Shown in pieces: positions 12,266 to 24,106 of a DNA stretch of 64,000 bases. This DNA is from Mangifera indica. Lineage: Eukaryota; Streptophyta; Magnoliopsida; Sapindales; Anacardiaceae. Below the pieces are notes generated by a model. The model did no database searches and was not told the DNA's origin. It saw only the letters and a program-made list of their open reading frames with translations. Where the stretch lies: positions 62,001-126,000 of the forward strand of contig NC_058137.1 of assembly GCF_011075055.1 (NCBI RefSeq), given 5' to 3'. The translations under genes were made by a program, and so were the position numbers. Position 1 is the stretch's first letter. The number at the start of each line of letters is the position of its first letter.

Positions 12266-14408
12266 TTAACCAGATTTGGAAGCGTTCAGCTGCAGGTCAA
12301 TCTGGTAGTACACAACATCACCATCATCACTAACATAATGGTCTTTTTTCCAAACTTCTGATCAAACTTCCAATTAGGTGGAAAGGCAAAGGCCCTGATT
12401 TGCTAGGCTTGCAATAATATTTTCCAAGTACTGGTTTAGCAGCCTTAGTCTACAAGGTTTTCAGATTTAAAACAATTAGGAAACATGCAAAACAAAGTGC
12501 TTCTCAGAAGTTGCTAATGAGTTGTTTGCTCAATTCAATGGATATAATTACTGCTTCCACTAAATGGTAGTGTGGTATCTGTGGGAAGAGATGATGAATG
12601 ACATGGGTTCCAATATCATGGTGTATGTTATTGATCCATTCATAATCTCTATCAATCGTTTTAACCCCTCCCCTTAGATAGCTCCACTCCTGCACAGCGT
12701 AAGCCAGGATGAAAAATGCGTTAGGTTAAGCGACTTGGAGTAACAAGTTTTCCAAATGTTGAATTTCAACAGCACAAAATCAAGCAAGCTTACAAAAGGT
12801 GCATTTGGCTAAGAAACTCTTTACCTTTCCACGATACCAGGGGAGCTTTTCTTCATGACCATGGTGATGCAAATATGCCACAAAATCCAACCACATAAAA
12901 AAACCCTGAAAGTCATGCAAAATTTGCATTCTTTAATTGGGTACGAAAACATGGTACGGTACATCTACTTTTCTTCAAGTTAGAAACAAATGAAACATAC
13001 CAGTATGGGATGCCGTATAGTTTAAGCAATTGCATAGGGCCCATTACAGAGGATAAACCCACTAGCAAAGCAGCCATGGCCGTCCAACATGAGGTAGAAG
13101 TGATCACATCTTCCCTGTCACTTGGGACAAACAAATCGCTGTCTGGGTGAAAATGAGAACCAGTCTTCCCAGGACTTCCACCCCACTGTAATTTGTAATA
13201 AAAAGTTATCATCAGCAATAATTTCTTAAATTGATTTTTAGCCTTAAGTTTGTGCCAATCATTTATTGATCAAATAAGATACCACACACTTACAAGATAA
13301 ACTGGGTATGCAAGCACGGGAAATGGCGCAGTGAAACGCAAAGTTTTTGTAGCTTTGTCCAAACTCTTGTATATTTTCTCGGACAACTGCAGCAAATAAA
13401 CAGGAAAATATTTACTATCAGACTTAAAGAATAAACAGAATTACAGATAGTAATATGCCAGAATATAAACAGAGGATATAACTAACCGGGTGCCAAGATT
13501 CATCATTCTCAACATGGCGATGATTTTAATGATGAGTTCTGTGGCTGCTTCTCCTGCGAATTTAATCACAACATATATCAGAGATATTTTCAAAGCATCT
13601 ATTTGGAATATTATAAACTTCAAACAAGCATAACAAGATGAAACTAAGATTATAAACACAGAAGGTTATTCTCACATTTTTAGCACAAAGGATTTTTTGT
13701 TTAAATCAATCAAGAGCATACCATCCATGATAAGGAACCAGAATTGAAGAATGTAGCAAAGGCCCACCATACTATTCAAATTGTGATCATTTGAAAAGCT
13801 TCCGTGACCACTGCATATTCAAACCCAAACTTTAACTTCGGAATATAGCCAAGAGATCCATAAAGATAAATTTAAAAACCATCATTACCAGTCATGACCA
13901 AGTGCAAAAAGAGCCCAAAACATGGTTCCTTGAGCAGCCCAGTACAAAGGCCAAACAACCCCAGTTGTCAAGATAAGCAGCGGCCGCAGCCAAGCCAAAA
14001 AACGATCATAACATCTCTAACGACGTAGCTCATAGACCTCCATGGATATTTCACCCAACAATGCTTTGGAATGGCTGCTCTAATATCAGCTAGGTTGAAA
14101 GGAGGGGGCGCCTCTGGATTAAATTCAGCTGCCACTTCGTTTTTTTCAATCTCATTAACATCGTTAACTGTATCTTCTCTCTGATCTTCGTCCAATGATG
14201 CTACTCTCGAAGGAGCACTTACTTTTAGCCCCCAGTTTCTGTCCCTTGAAAAATCACGGGAAAATTTTATCGAATGAAACTTGAGATCTGTTAGACTGTT
14301 GTTTGTGTGTAAAAATCTGGCCTTTGTCGCGTTCACTCCAATTCTTGGTCTAGGAAAAACTTGAGGGAGAGGCCTTAAACCACATTCTAAGATAACAAGA
14401 CTCGCCAT
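12266..14408 (-). pseudogene. FAD8: Plastid omega-3 fatty acid desaturase (FAD7/FAD8) pseudogene
   Basis: All eight exons of a FAD7/FAD8 gene are in order: 14408-13889, 13810-13722, 13553-13487, 13386-13294, 13185-13001, 12905-12825, 12689-12552, 12449-12266. The N-terminus is a plastid transit peptide ([15 protein letters not shown]). Exon 7 keeps the third histidine box [20 protein letters not shown] and exon 6 keeps LHHHGHE. The frame is broken repeatedly: +1 in an A6 run (13997-14002), +1 in a C4 run (13959-13962), -1 near 13760, a TAA at 13526-13528 inside the second histidine box (RTHH then stop), -1 in the T7 run of exon 6 (about 12897-12903) and +1 in exon 8 (12344-12349). Glycine is also changed to arginine two codons after the stop's Asn-His. 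Working enzymes convert 18:2/16:2 to 18:3/16:3 in chloroplast lipids; this copy cannot. Kept introns mean a DNA duplicate, not a retrocopy. Confidence 0.93.
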
Positions 14409-14756
14409 TGGAGACGATCCAGATGGAGATGAGAAGGTGGTTGAAGGTTCTCAATCCGTCTTCAACAAATGAGGGACAGAATAGAATACAAGTAATGGAG
14501 GAGGGAGAGGGAAAGCAAAATTATTTAAAGTACCAAAATCAAGGAGAGAGAAGAGAAGAAAGATTTCAAAACAACGGTCAGAGTTTATCACTGTTGTCTC
14601 GAAACCGACCACCCAAAATTCACCCCGTCAATGGGATGAGTATTTTTACTGTTATATACACAACTGGCCGACTGACTTGGGTATTAAGGGCTTGCGCACG
14701 CGAGGGTTCTGATTCCCTACTTGGACCAAAGTGCTTGACCTATTCCTTAAATTTAA

Positions 14757-15536
14757 TGGCCAAAAGATTTGTTCCCACCCAAGCCTCAAACCCCAGTCCT
14801 CAAATTTTTTAAAACTTAAATATTTATCTATAAACAATTTTTTATTAAAAATTTTATTTAAAGTTAGGGTTAAAACAATTATTTATTACAAAATTTAAAG
14901 TTTTATTATATTTTCTTCCCAAGTTTAAAAATCTTACAATTCTCTCCAACCCAAAATTTGAAAACTAACAAATACTCTATAAGGTTTGTTCCTCTTCTCT
15001 TCGATATTGATTCGTCATCTCTGATCATTGACCATCATTTTTCCTATTTTATCTCTTCTTTCAATCACTCTTTATCGTCTCTGACTGTCGACCGTCCTCC
15101 TACCCCCCTTATCTCTCCCTTCAATCACTCTCTCTTCCCTCTCAAGTTATCTTCGACCAAGATAAATGTCTTCGTCTTGGCTAAAGACAATTCAAGAGGA
15201 AAGAGAGAGTGACCAAAGGGAGAGATAAGACGAAAAGAAGGATGACCAATGATTGATAGCAAATCAATGTCAAAGAAAAGAGGAACAAACCTTAAAGGGG
15301 TATTTGTTAGTTTTCAAACTTTTGGTTGAAGGGAGGGAAATTGTAAGATTTCTAAACCTGAATAAGACATATGATAAAACTTTAAATTTTTTAGTAAATA
15401 ACAGTTTTATCTCTAACTTTAATTGAAATTTTTAATAGAAATTTGTTTATGAATAAATGTTTGAGTTTTTAAAAGTTAGAGGATGCAAAATTAGGATTTC
15501 ATTATACCTTGGATGGGAATAAGTCTTTTGACCAAA
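14757..15536. mobile_element. Long-inverted-repeat non-autonomous DNA transposon, copy 2
   Basis: The left end reads TGGCCAAAAGATTTGTTCCC; the right end in reverse reads TGGTCAAAAGACTTATTCCC. Both arms continue inward with matching blocks (AAACAATTTTTTATTAAAA on the left against AAACAAATTTCTATTAAAA in reverse on the right; CCCTTATCTCTCCCTT against GGGAGAGATAAG near the centre). No transposase. The ends match the family at 1435-2158 and 31478-32231. Flanks share a TTAAATTT-like word that might be a target duplication. Confidence 0.7.
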
Positions 15537-15847
15537 TTTAATTTGTGGGCAAGTTGGCCAGTGGTGTTCCCTCATTGGGGTTAAATCTAACCACGTTAAT
15601 TTGGTTTAGTTTAGTGTTTTGTTTAAATAAATTAAACTCAAATTGAGATATTTTTAACTCATGTTTGAATTGTGATGTATTCATCTTCTTGATGATTTTT
15701 TTATCTTTTCTAATAACAAATTTTTTTTGATCTTCCTTTCAACGATTCCTCTTATTTGTTATTTTTTGATATTTTTTATCTCATTATTAACTCAAACCAA
15801 AATTTTTAGTGTTGAACCTAACTCAAGCCTATTCATGTTCCCACAAT

Positions 15848-16349
15848 GGGGGTGTTTAATTTAGAAAATATTTTATTATTAAAATTAGAAGATTATCTTG
15901 AAGATAGATTATCTTGAGGATTACTATGTATAAATTATTATTATGTTTGATAAAATTTAATAAACTAAATAAGTATAAATAATTATTATGTTTAGTTAGG
16001 AGTAATAAAAAAATATTAGCCTATTATTTTACTTAAATATCTTTGAGTATTATTATTCTAAAATATTTTTTATGTTATTTGTTATATTAATTAAAAATGA
16101 GATTATTTTTTCCTAAAAAAAATTAATAAATAAGGATATAGTTATAATAAAATAAAAATTATTTTAATAATATTTTAATACGTAAAGTGAATATAGTAAT
16201 TAGATTACCTTTTATATTACTTGTCATATCATTATTGGTAATAGAATATTAGTAGAATCTTTTATTAATTATAAATCAAATAAAGTAATATAAATAATAA
16301 AAGATAAATTATCAGAGTAATTTTTAATACATCTTAACCAAACGTATCC
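15848..16349. mobile_element. hAT-like MITE, copy 2 (about 500 bp, opposite orientation to copy 1)
   Basis: It starts GGGGGTGTTTAATTTAG and ends, in reverse, TAGGATACGTTTGGTTAAG. The interior, read as given, follows the reverse complement of the 10.7-11.2 kb element, for example TATTAATTAAAAAT...AATTAATAAATA...TTATAATAAAAT in the same order. Non-coding. Confidence 0.6.
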
Positions 16350-16848
16350 TAGGTGTGAATTCACCCTCCACTTTGTCTTCTAAATTAGGGCATGAGCCGC
16401 ACGTGATTTTACTATTTTAGAAATTTTCTAAATTGTAATCCCTTTGATAAGATTCATTGGTAATAAGGTAATTGTCTTGCCTTTCGGAAATAATTATGCA
16501 ACAATCACATTATTCGGCGCATGTTCAACAGAACAAAAATCACAAATGAAATTCATTTTTTCCCCTTCTAGATTTAGTGATTTACCATGTCAACCTTATT
16601 AATTGCTCACTAGTCACTACAACACCACCCTCGTTTTACGTGAACCAAAACTTCTTCATGCATTGAACCGCTCTTTCTTCACTTCACTGTTTCTTCTGTT
16701 ACGAACAATATTCTGTTTGACAATGGATGTCACTCAGTTTGTTCTGTTAAGGATTCCATTCTTTCTGTTTTGTTCAGACTCCATTACCCAGTTCTATATA
16801 ATATAATAATTATAGACCTATATATAAATCTTCCTATATCATGCATTT

Positions 16849-17049
16849 TTGTCCATAATCTTTTTTGTGCAAGTAATATGTGCGTATAATAAATGGATAG
16901 ATGTTGAGGAATCTGATGGAATGCGGAAAACCATCAGCATTGGATCTGGGATAGGCGTTGGCAGCATTGTTAAAATGGTACTATTTGCTACCACTTGGTT
17001 TTTCGGATATTTATTTCATTCATATCTTGAGAATTCTGGAGCTTTTTAA
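16849..17049 (+). other. Small open frame with a possible membrane segment, unrecognised
   Basis: A 66-residue frame includes WIDVEESDGMRKTISIGSG, then a Gly/Ile/Val run and a hydrophobic stretch (about residues 44-58) ending FGYLFHSYLENSGAF. The composition looks more protein-like than the AT-rich surroundings, but there is no family I recognise, no clear promoter and no clear splice partner. It could be one exon of a small membrane protein, a relic, or chance. Confidence 0.25.
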
Positions 17050-17861
17050 GAATTCTGTAACGGTGATCTGGTAATTAGATTCTCCTCTTGGAATTGGAAG
17101 GAATTGCTCAATTTGGGTCTAATTAGCAAGGCCAGGTTTCTCATAATTTTGTTCATATATACTGCATAATTCCTCAAAGCTGATGGAGTACAGATTCCCA
17201 AAAGAATATGGGTGGAGGGAACTTGTCCGCAGAAAGCTCGCTAATTTACAAGTTGTTGGTGAACTTGGAACAAGAATCTGGTCCTAGTGCCTCTCCCCAT
17301 GTATTAGGAGGTATCAGTTTCTTGCGCTGTTCCATCTGAGAACTGAGGAGGCACATTTTGTGGCGGATAATAGACTGAAGGATTCAATTGTGGTTTGTCT
17401 TTTCTTCCCCCAATTTTTATGGGATGGATGGTTCCTTTCAATGGAGTGCATAAACTATTATATATTGTTTTGAAAATGGGTTATCCTCACCTCATTACGA
17501 TTGCACATATGCAACCATAGAAGGGCAACTGTGATGACCCAAGCCATTTAAAATAAAGATCATTAACTTTTTGAGGGGAAAAAAAATAGTTATTAACAAC
17601 ATACGCAATGGAATAGAAAGCTTACAATTGAAGGCCATTACTGAATCAAGCAAGATTGCCTCCCACTTACATAAGCCACGGTGAAAATTCAATCTCACAA
17701 AAATTAAATCATCAAGTTCACATTCTTAGTTGGATGTCTATTGCCGACATGAGCCTGCGAATCTTGTTTTCAGGGCAACTCAGTGTTTCCCATGACTCAA
17801 ACTCCAGGATTAGAATAAATAATGAACAATCAAATTATGTGCAAGTTGAGCAAGATTATAT

Positions 17862-20800
17862 TCATATTTGCCACCATTTTCGATTTTCCATTGCCTCAAC
17901 AAGCTCATTTGCTAAGGATGCAAAATCTTCCGCCCCGCTTTGCAACTCTGCAGTTCGCCTGCTAATTTTCTGACAGAAGTAACAGAGAGATAGCCTGTTT
18001 AGAAAGGCAATCAGAACATACTACTGACACATGCCGATTTACAAGGACACAATTAGGTGAAAGTTCTCAAAATTAGTTACCAACTTAACCATGATATAGC
18101 TGTTGAAGTTGTGGAATTGTGCTCTAATATTCATTTGAAACTGCTGTTTCTTGTAAAACCAAACCTGTAATCTGAAACTACCTCGTTTGTCCTATATTTA
18201 GTGATAATTTTTTCATATATCCTCACTCTAGGCTTTGTATCATCAGGTTCACCTAACAATCTTTCTCTAGTTGTTCCCTTATCTGCAGTACCACAAGAAT
18301 TTTTTTAATATGTGAAGTCCAAGTATGCATGAAGACAGGGAAAAAGAATGTCAAGTTTACCTTTCTTCATATGAGCTACTTCATGAGAGGAAGTGGCTAC
18401 CACAGAATGTGTTTCATCTATTTCAATGTCATCTGTATCATTATAAACATTGGCGAGAGGTTGGACAGAACCTATATTTAGCTCTGCTACTTTCTCATCT
18501 TCTGTTACAGTAGGAGATGAATCTGGGAATGGGGGCTTCAAAAATATTCCCCCTAAATGAGTAAAACTGGACTTAGGAGCCACAGCATGGCTATCTTTCC
18601 TCACCTTAAAGCCTTTGACAATACCACCAAGAATCCCTGATGCATTGCCCTGCAGTGACAAAGATAAGATACGTAATCATAACTTTAAACAAAATAATAA
18701 TTAAAGAAAATGGATCTGAATCCTTGAACCTGTTTTTTCTTCTGATTTGAACAGACAGTAATGGCTGCATCTGCAGCAGCTTCAAGAACTTTATCATGAA
18801 GACAAGACAAAGACTCCAGAAACCTAGAACAATGATAGTCTTTAGAATTTTGTTCCTAAACCAGATAAACTATTATGCTAAATTTTATACTCCATCACAC
18901 TTCACAGCATGCTAAACAGACAGTGAGTGTACCTGACATCATTTTCAGCATCTAATTGATGGATAAAAGCCACTTCAGATCCATTTACCTATTTAACCTC
19001 AATAACAGACATATCACTTAGTAAGTCATAACTTATAAAAAACACGTAGATTCAAAGGGTTCTAGAATCAATATTTAATTTCAGAGGTGTAAGATGATCA
19101 AAGTATTGTTGAATATAGTTTACTAAGTCAGAACATCAATCCATAGTGTTTAAAAACTGGGTTTTTAAAAATTTTTGAAAATTCCAAGGAAACAATACCA
19201 GAGTTATCTGCCCATTATTTGCATTAATTTTCTTATCCATGTTTGCCTTGAAACTCCACCCCAGAATTGACATTAAAGAAGTCTCTTTCACCAATTTTAA
19301 ATCAAACAAAGATCTAAATAGCAATAGAAAGTAACAATAAGAATCAATTGATGGTAAATATAGCTAATTGTATATGATATCATGTTCATGAGGGAGAAAA
19401 CAAACTTTCTATTGCTAATTTTGAAATTTCAAAATTAGCAATTTTCCATCTACCTGATTTCATCTACTTTAGTCAATAAGAGAAATACTAAATTTTAATC
19501 AAAACTTTGAATTTTTTTGGTGCAAAGTGAGCACAAAAGGATGAGCTACCACATCTACCTGATTTCAACCACTCCAGACTGAAACAGTGACACCAGTCCA
19601 CACAATTTTCCATCTTTGCTAAAGGTTGTGGTCCAACAGCAAGGTTTTGCATGCTTCACTTTATGAATGCTTTTTTTGTTTCCCTATAGAATCATATCAT
19701 GCCAGAATGCAAACATAAGTGTAATATTATTGGAATTTTGAATTAAATAAAGGTAACAGGAACACCTGAATCATGGATTTTTTGGATTACAAGCGCAGTG
19801 AATCTTCACAACAAAGCAACACTAGGGCATCTGATAGTCTTTCTCCTGAACATTCAAATTCTAGAGAGGAGAGATGTTCAGTCTCTGGTGAATTAGTTTC
19901 AACTGAAGTAGCATCAGGCATTCGATCCGTTTTAGGGGTTGTTATTCTTGACAGACTGCACAGGCTGCTTTTCAGTGGTAAAGCCAGATACTGTGGTTTC
20001 CTCTGACATCAACAAAGTTTTAGAATTTTGTAATTAGATGCAATGAAATAAATAACATTTTAATGACTTCCTAGATGAAAATAGCACATACTTATAATTT
20101 ACAAAGAAATTGCAGTTGCTTCTTTCTTCAAGTTCAATGGACGGGATCCTATCATGTTCCCAGTAGCAACGTCAATAATGCAAAGCTTCGCATCCTTGAG
20201 TAAGATGAAGATTACTTCATCTTCAAGATTGACTGTAATTTTTGTTTCTAAATGATTTGGGCTTTTCACAAAGCTGTGTTTATTACCATATTCTGACCAA
20301 ATCATTGAAACAACAGGTGAGCTATAGCCAGAAGTGCTATCAGTGACGAACATTACAGATAAGAAATTTATATCAATCACAGCAACCTGAAATCCAAGTA
20401 ACAGTTCAAAAATCAATCTGAACAAAAAACAGATATTGGCTACTCAATTACTTATAACAGCAAGCACATGCAAAATTAACAAGTGCTAAGAAAATTCTCA
20501 CACGACCACATTCAAATCCCACAGCAAGTTTAGCTCCACTATTTGCAAACTGCTGGGCTCGAACAGGAGAATTGACAAGAGAAAAAACAGCTTTACAGTG
20601 AGTTCCTTTCCCTTCGGGCAACATGTGGACTGTGACAGAAGTTGAACAATGTTACTCCAAGAGAAAAAGACATCCCAAAAAGAAGTATATCAATATAAAT
20701 TTAATAATGACAGAGATGAAATGATATTTTTCTGCAATAAATTGACCACAGAACAACTTTCAGACCTTATAAACAAAAAGAACAAGTAGAATACATTCAC

Positions 20801-23058
20801 AATCAGTTGAATAGAGTTTGACAAAATCAGATAGAATAGTTGTCAAGAAGAAAGCCTTTCAAGTCTAGTATTAATTAAAACAATAATCTACACATCCCAA
20901 AATTTATCCCAAACTCTCATCTCAAGTGACTTGTAATCCTATATGGTGTTCAGATGCAAACAAAGTAGTGATATTGAATGAATATCTTCAAACTACATAT
21001 TTGTTTCTAAACATCATACATCTTACCACGATATATTCAAAGATTAACTTATGCAAGAATCAAATTTTAAATTTTACTCTCAAATGATTATGGAAAATGC
21101 AGTAAACATAATAACCCAATCAAGTGTGACTGCACAGATACATCTATAACTTACCTTCATGTTTAGTTTCTGAGACGAAGTGAATATTCGTGTCGCCTGT
21201 GCTGCTATTGAGGTTATAAATACGAACCTGCAGAAGTGAAGATGACAGAAAGGTAAATATAGCAACAGATTACACTGTTTCAAAAAAATAATCCACCAAC
21301 AATATTTCTGACCAGACTACATTCGTTGCCAACAACCAAAGTCGAATTTAGGAAAGAGAAATTCAAAGTTGATACTGGTGCACTAGAGCAAGCCACTTCT
21401 ATACCTTGCACCTGCAAATAATAAGTTACTTGGTATGAAGAATGCGTTTTACCTCTGAGGACAAAATAATGGATGGAACTCTGACCTCTCCCTTTAGAAC
21501 AAATATAGGTTTCAGGACAGTGTCTGTGGCATCCCATATCCGAACAATTCCATCCTGATAACCAGCCACATATACCTTATTGACAATGTGATCTCTAGTG
21601 ACAAACAACTGACTGGGTAAACCCCCAATAAAAGGCCACTTAATTTCGCCAGCCAGGATAGGTGAGGAGCTAAGTTTCATGAGAGAGGCTACAGAAGCAT
21701 ATACGAAAAAGATGTGGATTCAGTAAAACAAATTTAACAGACAACTATATCAGATAAAATAGTTAATCATGAATGACTGAAATCAATACCTCTGACAGAC
21801 CTTTTGATGAGTTTCCACCCATGCTAAATGCACTAAAATTTGCTGCAGTCATTACTGGATCAACTGTAGGTATCACCCCAGGATATTCAACCGCAAAGAC
21901 AGATGGTTTTGTTTCTTGTTGAGACAGAGAGGCAGACAGACCAGCACCATCATAAAGATGCAGTTGCCCAGGACTTGTTAATACATAAAGATCAGCTTTG
22001 TGATGACCCCCTTTCGCCCCAAAAGCTGGTAACAAAATCATGTCTACGAAAGTGCCCCTGAGTGTAAGGTCTATGCGGCCAACACATCTTAAAGCATCCA
22101 TCCTAGATGACCATTCAAGACTCAAAACCTGTAATAGCCAGATCAAGTAATAAGAGCAACTAAATATACCACGTTTACATTTTGCCATACTAGATAGACT
22201 GACAGATAACACCAATATCATTACTAAAAGTTTTAGAAACTAAATATACCAAGTTTACATTTTAAACAATTAACAAGGGAAAAAAGACAATTATACATGA
22301 AATGTTTGGGTGAAAAAGGGATGAATAATCTAAATACTTAGTATTTGAGTAACATTGCATTAATCTTTAAAAAATGATTCATCTTCCTAAGAATTGTATT
22401 TTATTTTTTTCAGTAATATATCAATGAAATGATTCATCTTCCTAATAATTGTATTTCATTTTTTTCAATAATATATCAATGAATGATAAATTTACAACTA
22501 TCTACATGATACTAAACCTTTTGAAAATATATAATTATGTCTTCAAAATCGTTTATATTTTGCATAACCTTTATCCACTAGACACCATAAAACATACGCA
22601 CTGTAAGAACTTCTTCAGATCCTATTTCAGCACCACCATAGACAAAAAGTCGCCCATTACTGTTATTACAAGATTCATTGTCAACGGACCAATGAAAGAC
22701 AATAATAGGGAGTCTCTTTTTAACAAATGTTAATTCTAGCTTAACAACGTCGTTGCTTGATCCTATTTGTTGACCTTTAGTAGGGCCAAAATTTGATGTA
22801 TTCCAAAACAAGATGTCTCCATCTATGTACCCGATTGCAAGAATGAACCCATTTGATGATGCCCAACAAAGAAAATTTATTTCTTTTTCTTGTTGATGAT
22901 GCTCAAGTATACTGTCAGAAAGATTAGAATCCAATTCACTCGGATAATCAACGACTCCATTCTTCAATTGGAGAACCTTATCACCTCCAACAAAAGAAAT
23001 TTTAGGTTCAGAAACATCCCAATAAATCATCAACCCATTCTCATATGCAATTAGTACT
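17862..23058 (-). pseudogene. Tomosyn/Lgl-like WD-repeat (R-SNARE tail) gene, 5'-truncated pseudogene
   Basis: At least fifteen exon blocks on the minus strand from 23058 to 17862 follow a plant tomosyn: WD-type blades (YVAGYQDGIVRIWDATDTVL, LVVGNECSLVRIYNLNS, KLAVGFECGRVAVIDIN), the linker GILGGIVKGFK, LKPPFPDSSPT, and the tail RRTAELQSGAEDFASLANEL ending in MENRKWWQI. Lesions: no N-terminal exons are found between 23058 and ACX4; the exon starting about 21688 lacks a usable in-frame acceptor; TAA near 20109 in the exon at 20387-20100; a frameshift after NNNP and a TAA after LRL in the exon near 20008-19766; and the exon for the first half of the R-SNARE motif is absent between 18190 and 17969. 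The family binds syntaxins and tunes exocytosis. This copy cannot make that protein. Confidence 0.88.
22372..22481. repeat. Perfectly phased 55-bp tandem duplication
   Basis: Two adjacent 55-bp units (22372-22426, 22427-22481) both start AAATGATTCATCTTCCTAA and end ATATATCAATG, with only a few mismatches. They lie in the first remaining intron of the tomosyn relic. Confidence 0.9.
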
Positions 23059-24106
23059 CTGCAAAAATTATATAACAGAATCAGAAAGAGAGAAAAAAAA
23101 AACAGTTCTTTTTTTTTTAAAAAAAAAGCTTTTCTAATATAGTATTGTTTGATACGCCATATAACCTCAGTGCTATATCATGTTCGCAAGGGATTAACCA
23201 TATTATACATTTATAGCGCCAAAGAGCTACTGTAATACAGAGCATAACATAAATGTATACTATATTTCGAAACGAAATAAAATAAATGTATACTATATTT
23301 CGAATTGTTCATCACTATTCTTGTACCGAATAAGTTATTTAATGCTATAAGTTGTATCTTGAGTTTGAGAGAGAAAGCATTTATTCTCCACCTCATTTTA
23401 CAAAATACTTCAATTAGTACAGGCAAGAAATATATATATGCCAATTCTTTATTTTTTTCATATATTTATTTATTCAAGTTAATTTCTTCAGTTTTTAACT
23501 TGGAGAGCAAGCAAGGAGCTGTAGAGAATTGAGGTCAAATTACTTGCAAAAGCAAAACAAGGATGGATTATTGACAAATGGAAACCTTAAATAAAGCTGT
23601 TTAGTTGATTACAAACAAAAACAATCATAGAGGAAAGTTAGTAGGATGAAAGATTGATCTTAATTAATAATTTGTTTTATTTGGAAAACAATGGCAGCAG
23701 ATTGCTGTTGACTGCATACTCTATTGCAAAATGGATCAGCAGGTATAAGAGATTATAACTGTCACACTTTACAGCATGGATTGGAGAGCATAGATATAGA
23801 AGCATCACATTACATCCAATGATAAATATCCCTTTTTGGTGCCATTCTTGTTTGTGGATTTCTCACCTCCATCTCCTTTTTTTCCAAACGGATATTGGTA
23901 ACTTTCTAATCAAATTAAAACATAAAATCGATCAACGGTCAGGATATTCTCTAATTTTAATGCTAATCTTGACCGTTTAATCCATTTTAAAGTTTTTTCA
24001 ATCTGAAAATAACGTACGGATGTGATATGCCTAAACTTGCGTGCCCGAGCCAAATAGTTTCTTTTATATCCACTGCGAGTTCACTTTCGGAAACCTCAGT
24101 CGCACT
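23059..24106. other. Gap between the truncated tomosyn relic and ACX4
   Basis: About 1 kb where the missing 5' exons of the tomosyn gene would be expected; none is recognised on the minus strand. A 33-bp direct repeat of TAAATGTATACTATATTTCG sits at 23250 and 23283. The right part is the ACX4 promoter. Confidence 0.6.

Larger units (their letters stand above)
14409..17861. other. Intergenic between the two pseudogenes
   Basis: It contains the promoter side of the desaturase relic, a 0.78 kb long-inverted-repeat element (14757-15536), a hAT-like MITE (15848-16349), a small frame with a membrane-like segment (16849-17049) and AT-rich DNA with nothing recognised from 17050 to 17861. Confidence 0.6.

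Noticed and set aside
12266..14408. The idea that the FAD7/8 frame breaks are only assembly errors
   Set aside because: ACX4, AMPD, CHLG, TBL34 and GRXS16 in the same window show no indel in more than fifty exons, and the FAD relic also has a substitution-type stop. Errors confined to a few genes are unlikely, though read support was not available.
14408..14812. 134-codon plus-strand frame starting at the desaturase start
   Set aside because: It runs through promoter DNA and into a transposon end, shows no conserved motif and is best explained by chance.
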